64,000 nucleotides of DNA, from NCBI GenBank assembly GCA_013076295.1, contig RQOL01000494.1:1-64000 (forward strand), written 5' to 3'. Made by a program: the position numbers and the translations under genes. Positions 24,724-33,918 of the stretch are shown one piece after another. The notes beneath the pieces are model-generated. The model was given only the letters and a program-made list of their open reading frames with translations, ran no database searches and was not told where the DNA came from. Numbering within the stretch: the first letter of the stretch is position 1; every line of letters begins with the position of its first letter. This stretch comes from Sanderia malayensis (Eukaryota; Cnidaria; Scyphozoa; Semaeostomeae; Pelagiidae).

Positions 24724-25112
24724 AGATGATATGCATATTGACGTCACAGTCCATTCGCCGCCATGCTGAGTGGTAAAATGAGTGGTAAGATGGCGGCCAC
24801 GAAGTAGCCTCTAAATAGGCCCCTTCAAAAATTACATAATAGACAAAGATGCCAAGTCAGATTTGCAAAACAAATTTGTCACTTGACGTCAAAATAGTAT
24901 TTTTCTGTAATGAAATCAGATTTTTATCTGATAGACTTTCTTTCTTATAAAAAATTTAAAGCATAAACAGCCTTTCGGCCAAGGCTCGCGGCTTTTAAAA
25001 AAAAAAGTTAGGCCGAAGTACACAAATCCCTGTCATTGACAAGAGAGGCTGGTGATGAACAAAAAAGGGCGCGCAAAACAAATTTTGATTTTGAATCGAT
25101 ATTTTTTCAAAA

Positions 25113-26765
25113 GGTAGATGAAAAATGCAATACATCAGTTTGAGGTCCAAAGTCTGCATAATAATTTGTGGAAAACCTCGTTTTGCGACAGAATAAACTT
25201 GCATAATAAATGTTCTCTTGAAAGAAAGGCGGGAAATGGATTTTCCGGGAAGTATCAACAATAGGCCTCTTTCAATTCATTTATTGCCTAAAACATTGAT
25301 TATTTGAATAAAACAATTATGTCCACAATGTATCATAATTTCAACACAGCAACAGAAGCTCCATTGCAGTTGCAAAGCTCGCTAGGATCAAGCTCGGGAA
25401 ACGTAATGTCAGGTAGGGTACTGTACTGCAGTGTAAATAAGTAATTTTTTATTTTATTTATATTTATTCAACTTTACGGTGAAAAAACTTATTTTAGTAT
25501 GTAGGCTTAGAAGTAGTGGAGCGGCATGGAGGACCCTGTCCCATAAAAACAGAAGAGACATAAAACATAATCATGAAAAATTTTATTAACGAACATTGGA
25601 ATAGAGCAAATTTAACATCCATAATGAATTGGTCTGGAAAATAAATCTTTTGATTTTTTCATACAACCCTTGTTTTCTTTTTGAGAATCGCCACCCGGTT
25701 GTTGCATTTGTATCTATCATATCATTCATAGCATAGAAATAAATGCTATTGACAGCTTCTAAGACCTGTTTTATATGCTCGATACGACTACAAGGTCGAT
25801 ATTCGTAATATTTATTGAGTATCAGCAAATTAAACTTCAGTTGTTATGATTTATTTTAGGCCATGCATGGCATAGAAATCAGCAGATAAAGAACTGTTGC
25901 TCAGAATGGCAAACTGGATAGCAACACAATTGCTATTATAAAAGACAGTCTGCATGTGTGGAGCCGGAGGGGGACATTAAGGACAGGATCAACAACTTGG
26001 CGTGGAAACATCCAGACAAAGTTAAAATAAAGCAAATTTTAGTTCAAAAATGGGATAAAAATCATATTTTATTGTATTGCGTTGATTTTGTTTTCATTTT
26101 ACTTAATATATTTTTACAAAATGGATTTCTTTTTGAATTTTTCAATTGTCTTCATATCATTTGATAGATTGGCCTAAATCCTAAAAAAGTCTGCTGCTCT
26201 GTTCTTTCTTGCTAGATTTTTTTTTGTCATTCTTGCCTCAGATCAATAAAAAAATAGATTATTTTGTTCACCACCCCGATACGTTGTTATTTGTATGAGG
26301 GGAAATCAGAAAACTAAGAAACAATTTTGGCCTACGAAAAAAGTCAAGAGATTTTTAAGTAGACTTACAAATTTACAAAATGTAGGCATTTGCAATATTT
26401 GGCAAACATTCCAATACCATAGACAGGTTTCCACATGACATACTTATTTAGAAACTGGTAAAAACTTTTGAATTTACTTTTCGAATCACGCTAGAAGCTT
26501 TAAATTTAAACTTTAGGTCAGCCCATCCAGACATGGCCGTGCTTTGAATATTTCCACAACTTCTATTCTAAACACCGTCAACGAGATGGCAAAGTATCAA
26601 CATCGCTTTGACCGGAACAAGAGGAGTTAGCAGCACTCTTTCCTGTTCTATCTCCATGATATTAAGAGACACTGCGCTTTCTATTTCACAATGCATATTT
26701 ACTGCGCTGGAGCTTATAATTTGGACCTTGTACCTCAAACTGATGTATTGCATTTTTCATCTACC
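25113..26765. mobile_element. 1.65-kb inverted-repeat element, copy B (9-bp TSD)
   Basis: Termini GGTAGATGAAAAATGCAATA and the exact complement TATTGCATTTTTCATCTACC, flanked by the perfect 9-bp duplication TTTTCAAAA (25,104-25,112 and 26,766-26,774). It is about 95% alike by eye to copy A. It lies inside the ISL2EU-like element, immediately upstream of the THAP reading frame; the last base of the right target duplication is the A of that ATG. The minus-strand 80-codon ORF (25,828-25,586) differs from copy A at about five residues. Confidence 0.87.
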
Positions 26766-26773
26766 TTTTCAAA

Positions 26774-28097
26774 ATGGTTGAGTCTTGTTCTGTTCTTGGT
26801 TGCATGAAAAATGGGTTTAAGAATGAGGTCAAATTTCATCGAATTCGCAAAGACCCTGAACGGAGGGAAAGATGGATTTTTATTGCCAAAATAAACCCAG
26901 ATAGCAATATTGACCATGCTTGGGTTTGCGGAATTCACTTTGTCTCAGGTAGGGTAGGCCATAACATATTTGTATTTATTCACCATTTTTCCCTACGGGT
27001 TGCTCTGATTGGGATGTGTGATTATAATTATCTGTTTTACATGTTTATAACTAAATGGATACATATGTCTCCTTAATGTTTAGGTCAGAAAAGTGAGAAC
27101 ATAGTCAGAACTTAAAGGAATACAACATATTGTATTGAGGTCAGAGGTTTTCCAACTGAGAACTGATTTGGCATTGTTATCTTTTGAGCAATGCAATGTA
27201 CTCTGGAACATGACAATAATAAGCTCCTTATGAAGATTCTTGGTTTCATCAAACCTTACATGCATTCCCATCACAACAGAAAGCTCTCTAATTTTCAAGA
27301 ACTTCTTCTTGCACTAATCCGGTTACATCTTGATTTATCAGAGCAATACTTGGCTTATCATTTTGGAATTCAACAAAGTAGTGTTTGCAGAATTTTCTAC
27401 AAGTGGATTTTTGTTTTGTCAAAATGTCTATCTGCCCGTATTCTTTGGCCTGAAAGGGAAGTTCTTCACAAGACTCTGCCTACAGCATCCAGAGAGCATT
27501 TTTCAAAGTGTGCTGTGATCATTGATTAACATTATCTAATGCACAAATCTACACTGAACTGAGGACCAAATTTCCAAAGCATGGGTGTCTTTTGGACCTC
27601 TCACTCCAAGAGACCCATGCTTGCAAATGATAGCATGAAATGCCAATATATTAAAAATCATTATTTTTATCTATCTCAGGCACTTGAATGTTTTGAATGT
27701 TTTATTCACTCTTGTTTTTTGCTTTGAATTTTGTTGAGTTCCATAAATGCAAAACTCCTGTTAAAAACTTAACAATGCCTTGCTGCCATACTATGTGACT
27801 CAAATTTATTTTGGCCGAAATCAAAATTTTCAAATATTATACACTTGGGATGGCTTTCTAAATTTTCATGATTAATAAATGCAATATTTCACGATTATAA
27901 ATGCAATATTCCACGTGCGAATCCATGTGGAAAGAGTAATTGGACTGCTTTGAAATAAATTTACAATGTTGCAGAGCATCATCCCCATCAAGTTGCTGAT
28001 GAGCAAAACTACAGAAGAAGATAGCATTCTTGATGATATCTTGGTTGTATGTTCAGCTCTTTGCAACCTCTGTGAGTCTGTTGTTCCTCTGGAATGA
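26774..28097 (+). pseudogene. THAP-DDE_4 transposase (broken)
   Basis: Exon 1 (26,774-26,948) encodes a THAP zinc finger: C-x4-C near the start (CSVLGC), the conserved W, and C-x2-H in WVCGIHF, followed by donor CAG/GTAGGG. A second block (27,191-27,529) reads an HTH of the DDE_4 kind (LLLALIRLHLDLSEQYLAYH..., SSVCRIFYKW) and reaches VIID, where the first catalytic Asp is expected, then TAA. The core with the remaining acidic residues is missing. A third block (27,915-28,097) is the usual C-terminus (VRIHVERVIG, DDILVVCSALCNL) with an in-frame TGA near 27,950. Known role: DNA cut-and-paste at AT targets. Here non-functional. Confidence 0.8.
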
Positions 28098-28143
28098 TAC
28101 AGCAGCACTGAATTTGTCACCCTTTAAACAGCTTTTTTCAAAG

Positions 28144-28880
28144 CTACCCAATAGACCAATGTGTAACCCTTCTTTGTGTTGTTAAACAAAGTTTGTGTAT
28201 ATGTATATATATATATCTAGTGGGGTGAGTTGAGTTGTTACCCAACAAAGAACAAAGTTCTGAAGTACAAGAAGATGTAGACTTTTCTTTGGACTCAGAA
28301 ACACTATTAATATAAAAAAAATTGCCCCAACATGAGAGCAGACTTCCCCTTGTCGGATAAAACAAGTATAATGTCCCCCACATACAGATCCATCATCATT
28401 AACGACGACCCAAGCTTGATTAGGCAATTTTTGTGAAAATACTGCGAGTATCGTACTTTGGCAAAAAAAAAGATACAAGGGGGGCTGGATTCGCTTACAA
28501 ATTTCCTCATAGGTTTGGCAAATGAGAACCTACGGATATGCATTCATACTTTTATAAGCTTTCAAACTTGAATGGGTAAAATTGCTTTTTGAAGTAACCA
28601 GATAATTGTAAACGGCTGCGTAAGAAAATTTAGGCCACTGCTCCAGAGGACTATCAAAATCAGACTTATTCAATAAATATGGGTCTGATATCTGTAAAAA
28701 TTGCAACTTCTGGTCGTAAACTAATTTTGGCTCAGAGGTGAGACCAGAGTAATGTACAGAAGGCGAGTGACAAGCTCCAAAAGGGGCGTTCTCCTTCGGC
28801 GCCTTTTTCGCGGCCGCCATTTTGCCACTCATTTTACCACTCAGTCCGAAAAGAATGAGTTCTGTGACGTCAATATGCAT
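28144..28880 (-). pseudogene. YqaJ/SWIM-type second protein of the transposon
   Basis: Minus strand, starting just inside the right terminus. The first block (28,880-28,530, 116 codons) holds WPKFSYAAVYNYLV and LKAYKSMNAY, resembling the N-terminal part of the YqaJ-domain proteins of ISL2EU elements. A second block (28,478-28,300), in another frame, has VVNDDGSVCGGHYTC...GEVCSHVGAIFF, a C-x-H ending zinc motif of SWIM type. The nuclease part is absent. The frame change and truncation indicate decay, unless an intron lies at about 28,510-28,530. Confidence 0.65.
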
Positions 28881-29030
28881 ATCATCTATACATGATCGAC
28901 CATGGAATGCTTTTTTAATACTCTTTAGTAGTATTTTTTCTATATGTTAAGTTGCATATTGGCATGACGTTGTTCATGTAATTGATTATTAATTTACATG
29001 TGTTGTTTTAGACTATTGTTTATTTGAATT

Positions 29031-31250
29031 CCTTTGACACTGACGTACCATCCTCTTGCCGTGCCTGTTAAGAAAATCCTTTACAATAATTTCAAGATCT
29101 TGCATGACAACGACACAAAGAGCATTTTTACTTCACTACCTCTCATGGCCTTTCGACGTGATACCAATATTTGTCAAATTCTTGTTAAATCCCGTTTGAC
29201 TGAGGAAGGAAAAGATCCGGGTACATCCGCGTGTGGCCGTTCCAACTGCCGTACTTGCTACTACATCAACAGAGATACAATCATTACCACAACCCGCTTA
29301 ACCTTCAATGTTCATCAAAATTTTTCATGCACATCATCCTGCCGTATGTATTGCATCAAGTGTACGAGATGCGGTATACTGTAAATTGGCGAAACTTCCC
29401 GCCAGATCAACAATCGCTTCGGAGAACATTTGAGGAACGTAGAACACAAAATTCACGAAAACGAGGAACGCGCGGATAATGCAGATAGCAACGTGTCAAA
29501 GCATTTTAACCTTCTTGGCCACTCGAAAGATGATATGTCTGTTCTCGGTTTAACGATGGCGCCTGTTTGCAGTAAACAGAGAAAAACTTTAGAAAAGCGT
29601 TGAATTTTTAAAGTGCCACTATAGCTTTTTTTTTTATTTGCTAAAACTATAGATTCGAATTCGCTGATTCTGAATCTGCTTTTACTTTTTTGATCTCATG
29701 AGTACTTTTTGAGCTACAAGATGTTTTCCCTCACACTCTCTTGACACACTTCGAGGACTGGGATCTACCTACTATGACATCATAGTAGGGACCCCGTTTT
29801 TTTCCCCGTACTGAAGCAACAAGTTTGACACTGATTTTCTCCAAGAAAACGAATATTTTTGTTCGTTTTTTTTACTCGAATAGTTAGATATATGGTATCG
29901 GTTACCCAGAATGGAATTTTTAAACAATTTTGATCGGTCAGTTGCTTTAAAATTGAAATGCAAAATTTCCATGTAGTGGCTGTCCAATCTCTGGACACGG
30001 CGCGGGCACATGCCGCGGCCTGATAATAAAGTATTCGGGCTAACAAGAGTAAAAGTGAGTTTGCTTGTATGGAATTTACTTTAATTGAAAAGACGATAGT
30101 AAAAACTAAAGCAAAGTATCATATACCACTATAATACCTCTCGGAAGACCTATACCGATAAATCAGAAGTTGTTCCCATGAAAAGAAGAGTATGCGATTG
30201 TGAGTGCTGGCCAACTACAGGCATACATACAGGGCCTAAATTATTGCGTTGAATTTCAATTTGCGTTTTAACTACAACTCAGCTTATTGCCCAGTGTCGC
30301 TAAATCGCTCCGAAAGGTCTCTTTTTGCGTGGAATTTTCTTTAAAACTGTTTATTGAAAAATTGTTGGGCTACGCGTACGCCAAAGAATATAGGATCAAA
30401 TCGATCAACAACAGTCCTTCGCGTCGCGGAGTTTATTTCATCGCCAAAGTCACTACTACAGCCAGCACACACAGTCGCATCCTCTCCTAATGATGTTTGT
30501 ATTTCTCAGGATTATATAAGAATCACTATGCCTTATAACCACTGTCCAATAAATAAATTTTAGCAACTATGACTTTCTTTTATTGAGTATGTACTTGCGT
30601 TCTCTTAAAAACACAACACAAGCTTCGCAAACGCAAACACATCGATTGCTTTGATTTGCTGTTGCCCTCCTTCCGCAGCAAAACATTCACACACAACACA
30701 ATACACATATCACCCACCACACTACAAGCTCAGCTTGTCTTGCTCATGCATCCACAGGCCGCGGCACGTGCCCGCGCCGTGCCCACAGATTGGACACTAC
30801 ATGAAAATTTTGCATTTCAATTTCAAAGCAACTGACCGATCAAAATTGTTTAAAAATCCCATTCTGGGTAACCGACGCTCAATATCTAACTATTTAAGTA
30901 CAAAAAACGAACAAAAGTATTCGTTTTTTGGAAGAAAATCAGTGTCAAACTTGTTGCTTCAGTACGGGAAATAAAACGGGGTCCCTACTATGATGTCATA
31001 GTAGGTAGATCCCAGTCCTCGAAGTGTGTCAAGAAAAATGGTGAAAGTGACGGAATATCGACACTTTCACACGTTATAACTCGTGAACAACGCGTCAGAT
31101 TGCAAAAATATTTTCAGATTTGAAATCAGCGTTGCAAGTTTTCCTGATATAAAGAATAAAAAAAAGCTATAGTGGCACTTTAAGCTTGGGACGCTTTTCC
31201 CTGTTGGACTCAATAAACATTTTTCTTTTTCATAGACATTTTTTACTTTT
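29031..31250 (+). pseudogene. Penelope-like retroelement 3' part (GIY-YIG), interrupted
   Basis: 29,031-29,600 reads the region between reverse transcriptase and endonuclease of Penelope-like elements (LTYHPLAVPVKKIL, PLMAFRRDTN, CGRSNCRTC) followed by a GIY-YIG start in which YIG is broken by TAA at about 29,383 (CGIL stop IGETSRQ, then NRFGEHLRN). After KTLEK the frame is cut by a 1,568-bp element and resumes at 31,184 (KLGTLFPVGLNKHF) to a stop near 31,240. Reverse transcriptase and most of the 5' part are absent. Known role: target-primed retrotransposition. Dead copy. Confidence 0.8.
29612..31179. mobile_element. TTAA-target element with long inverted arms, copy 1
   Basis: Termini AGTGCCACTATAGC and GCTATAGTGGCACT are directly flanked by TTAA (29,608-29,611; 31,180-31,183). 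Removing the element and one TTAA restores the Penelope reading frame, so the borders are secure. The inverted arms are ~415-430 bp (29,612-30,025 and 30,757-31,179) around a ~730-bp centre without a recognised transposase. Each arm holds a palindrome CTACTATGAYRTCATAGTAG. TTAA targets are known for piggyBac and Kolobok elements; the ends do not decide which. Confidence 0.85.
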
Positions 31251-31390
31251 ACGTCATCTATTCCTCCTTCGCAGCTTTACTTATGCTACTCTTTTCCTTG
31301 CGACGTCTTATTCCATTGCACATTCTATTTTTCTATTTTTCGTACTTTCGATGTCTGCGGCTTAACCGCCCTTTGCGTTCTTTTCTTCAC

Positions 31391-31418
31391 CACTACTGAG
31401 GAAGGGCTATGCCCGATA
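31391..31418 (+). ncRNA. Degenerate hammerhead-like motif after Penelope
   Basis: CTGAGGA, a GGGC-TATG-CCC hairpin, GATAC and a small AC/GT stem follow the Penelope stop by about 150 bp. This matches the hammerhead order, but one core base is changed (GAT for GAA) and no first stem forms. Hammerhead motifs are known in Penelope-like elements; this one is probably inactive. Confidence 0.4.
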
Positions 31419-31639
31419 CGTTTAGTTTCTTTTATATCCTACATGTTTATTTATTCATACAATAATTTATCGTTATATACTATTACAATTGCCGTACGTC
31501 ACTTTATTGATTTTTTTTATATGAATGCTGCGAAAGGGAAATTGAAAAGTATCAAATGCATCTCACAATGAACTGCCTTCAAAATTGATTCACATAATGA
31601 TCTCTCCTTCACAATTGTTGACGCCAAAACGAGGAAAGC

Positions 31640-31970
31640 ACAACAACTGCAACAACATTTATCCATTATAATTCTTTCATCATAGTAAAGAAGTTGGGAT
31701 TTCAAAGCTTTAGTACTTGAAGACTGGAAAAGTGGCGGCATTTTATAAATATTTTAGACGAATAAATAAATAAATGGAATTAAATTGCTTTTCTGCTAAG
31801 AATGAACAATGTAATATTGCTGGATGCCTCCGTTTCTAAAATTTTCAATCTCATTACGGTGTTGACTTCAAATTTGACAAGAGTATAAGACTTTGAGTAA
31901 CTGCTCGGTTAAAATATCTCTTTGTGTCGTGTATTCCAAACTGAAAATTTCGTTTCGATGAGTGACCCTG
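31640..31970 (+). repeat. Paralogous flank of the two NLR loci
   Basis: Matches 24,300-24,722 (ATTGCTTTTCTG, GGATGCCTCCGTTTCTAA, AAAATATCTCTTTGTG, TATTCCAAACTGAAAATTTCG). The match stops at GAT, exactly where the ISL2EU-like element begins in the other copy, so this copy shows the pre-insertion left flank. Confidence 0.65.
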
Positions 31971-32309
31971 ATAAACTTTGATGAGTAAAATGTTTTCTAG
32001 AAATTGATAATTTTAAGTAGTAACGTAAGTTTTAAATCCTCGAAATAGCCACCTGGGGGCTTATTTGTTGGATTGGATTACTAACATTCATGATATTAGG
32101 GAATTCCCCGACCCCCATATATCAGGTGGGGAACTCCCTTTCAATCCCATCATTCTTAGTTGTCATTCCCTTTTGTTATGTTAATTTTGTATTATGATTT
32201 CCACCAATGAACGCATGTTTTACGTAACGGAAGTCTTCCTGCTTGCTTTGCTTTTTCGTCTCGTTCAACACAGCTCTTCTCGCCTTTTGCATTCGCTTCT
32301 CATAGGATT

Positions 32310-32367
32310 ATAGTTTGGGACCTCTGTGGTTTTAATTGCATATCTCCGTGTTTAAAAACTATAGAAG
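32310..32367 (+). promoter_or_regulatory. Probable promoter / 5' UTR exon of the NLR gene
   Basis: The tract ends AACTATAGAAG/GTAAGT, a strong donor. It and the next ~250 bp are conserved at 17,100-17,400 upstream of the NLR pseudogene. An acceptor CCCCAG at 33,911-33,913 lies just before the ATG at 33,919. Together these support a non-coding first exon spliced over a ~1.5-kb intron. The exact transcription start is not visible. Confidence 0.5.
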
Positions 32368-33037
32368 GTAAGTTCATGACTCTGAGCACTTTATTGCCAC
32401 AATATTATATAGTTAATGTATTTCTTAATGTTAGAACCCTCTTTAAATGTTTTATGACATTTTTTATTTCAACATGGGCGTATCAATCAATTACTTGCAT
32501 TATTTACGTTTGGAAAACATGGCTGAGGTTGCAGATCCCCAATTTTGACTCGTCAAAAATGGAGTTATTTTTTATCTGAAGCTACAAATAGATACCATAA
32601 AATATGTTTTGTTATTATATTTGAATTATCCATAAAAATATCTGATGTTGCTTTCAATCGTTTTACAACATATAAAATTGGTTTTTCCATGTGTGAATAT
32701 TCACTTCCTTCCTCCTCATCTTGTGATATTTATGGAAGTTATACAAATTCCAACGAACCAACCACTTGGGGTAGGGTTGGCCCATCTTGTGCAAATGTAC
32801 TTTCCATGGGGAAGTTTTCCAAAAAAGTTTATAGCATGATTTTTGGATAACTTTTGATAAAACTTGATAAACTTTATATTTGAAAGCTTTAAAGATTGTT
32901 TGTTATTTTAATAAATACATTAATTGATGGATTTTCTTTTGCTTTTTTTCAACATACTCGGACATAGATAATGCCACGAAAACAGCATATCTTACTGACA
33001 ATTTTTGCCTATGCAGAATAAGCTCCCCTCACGAATA

Positions 33038-33422
33038 CACTCTTTTTTTTTTATAAGAACCAGATAATTTTTGCTGAGGCTCGATGTTCTTAATTTTTTC
33101 ATAATTTGAGGCTCGAATGTTCTTAAAACTGTTCTTATTTTAGAAGCGATTGTTTTAGGCTATACATGTACTTTAGGACATTGTTTAGGCTATACATGTA
33201 CTCAGCTACTTTACTATACGTTGTCTTGTGAATGACTTTTATTTAGGAATTGCATGGTTTTGTTTTGTTGAAGTGAAAAAATTCAAAAACACCTTGTTTT
33301 TTTCTTGTTTCTTTTTTAATTTCTCATCCGAGGCTGAGCATGTTCTAAACTTGTTCTTATTTTTTTGGGAAATCGAGCCTCAGCGTTCTTATAAAGTGTG
33401 TTCTTATAAAAGAAAAAGAGTG
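33038..33422. mobile_element. TA-target MITE (CACTCTTTTT family)
   Basis: Inverted termini CACTCTTTTTTTTTTATAAG and its near complement, flanked by TA (33,036-33,037; 33,423-33,424). End sequence, length and target match the MITE at 11,263, but the interior differs (GAGGCTCGATGTTCTTAA). It lies in the probable 5' UTR intron of the NLR gene. Confidence 0.75.
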
Positions 33423-33918
33423 TAAGCTCCCACCCTAAAATATTTTTGCCAAGTAAGCCCCCGGGGCTTAAATCGAGGACTTGTGGTATTTCAAGTTAAA
33501 ATAAAATAATGAGATCTTGTCTCAACTTATTTTCCGATCTTTAAATGCCTCAAGGGAAACCATTGGCAAGAACCACTGTGCAATTTTATCAGAGTCGTTT
33601 TACAATACAAGGGATGTAGAGCTTACTTATTTGACATAACGCAATCCAATCATTATAGAACTTTCCATGTTTTAGCAAAGTTTGCCTTGATTCTTGTTAC
33701 AATAATCAGAGCTGGGCTGGAGTGGCTGGCTATGTTTGAAAGTTAAAGTTGAGAAGCTGAAGGAATTATGCCTTTCAAACAAAATTTGTTGTAATAATAT
33801 TATTTTATATTAGTTGCATTCATTCTAAGGAGTGTTCGGTGTCGCAAGAAACTGTCCAAGATTGAATTCTATATTAAAGTTTTTTTAAATGGGTTGCATT
33901 TTTAATTCCCCAGAGACC

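Larger units (their letters stand above)
24724..28887 (+). mobile_element. ISL2EU-like DNA transposon, defective
   Basis: Termini AGATGATATGCATATTGACG and its complement are flanked by AT on both sides (24,722-24,723; 28,888-28,889). Imperfect inverted sequence continues for about 90 bp (CTGAGTGGTAAAATGAGTGG, ATGGCGGCC). Inside are a plus-strand THAP/DDE transposase and a convergent minus-strand protein with a SWIM-type motif. This two-gene set with a 2-bp AT target duplication is known for the ISL2EU (IS4EU) superfamily. The copy is 4,164 bp including a nested 1.65-kb element; the transposase is internally deleted and carries stops, so it cannot be autonomous. Confidence 0.75.

Noticed and set aside
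28530..28880. Host gene on the minus strand beginning MHIDVTELILF
   Set aside because: The start lies inside the terminal inverted repeat of the ISL2EU-like transposon and the protein matches that element's second gene.
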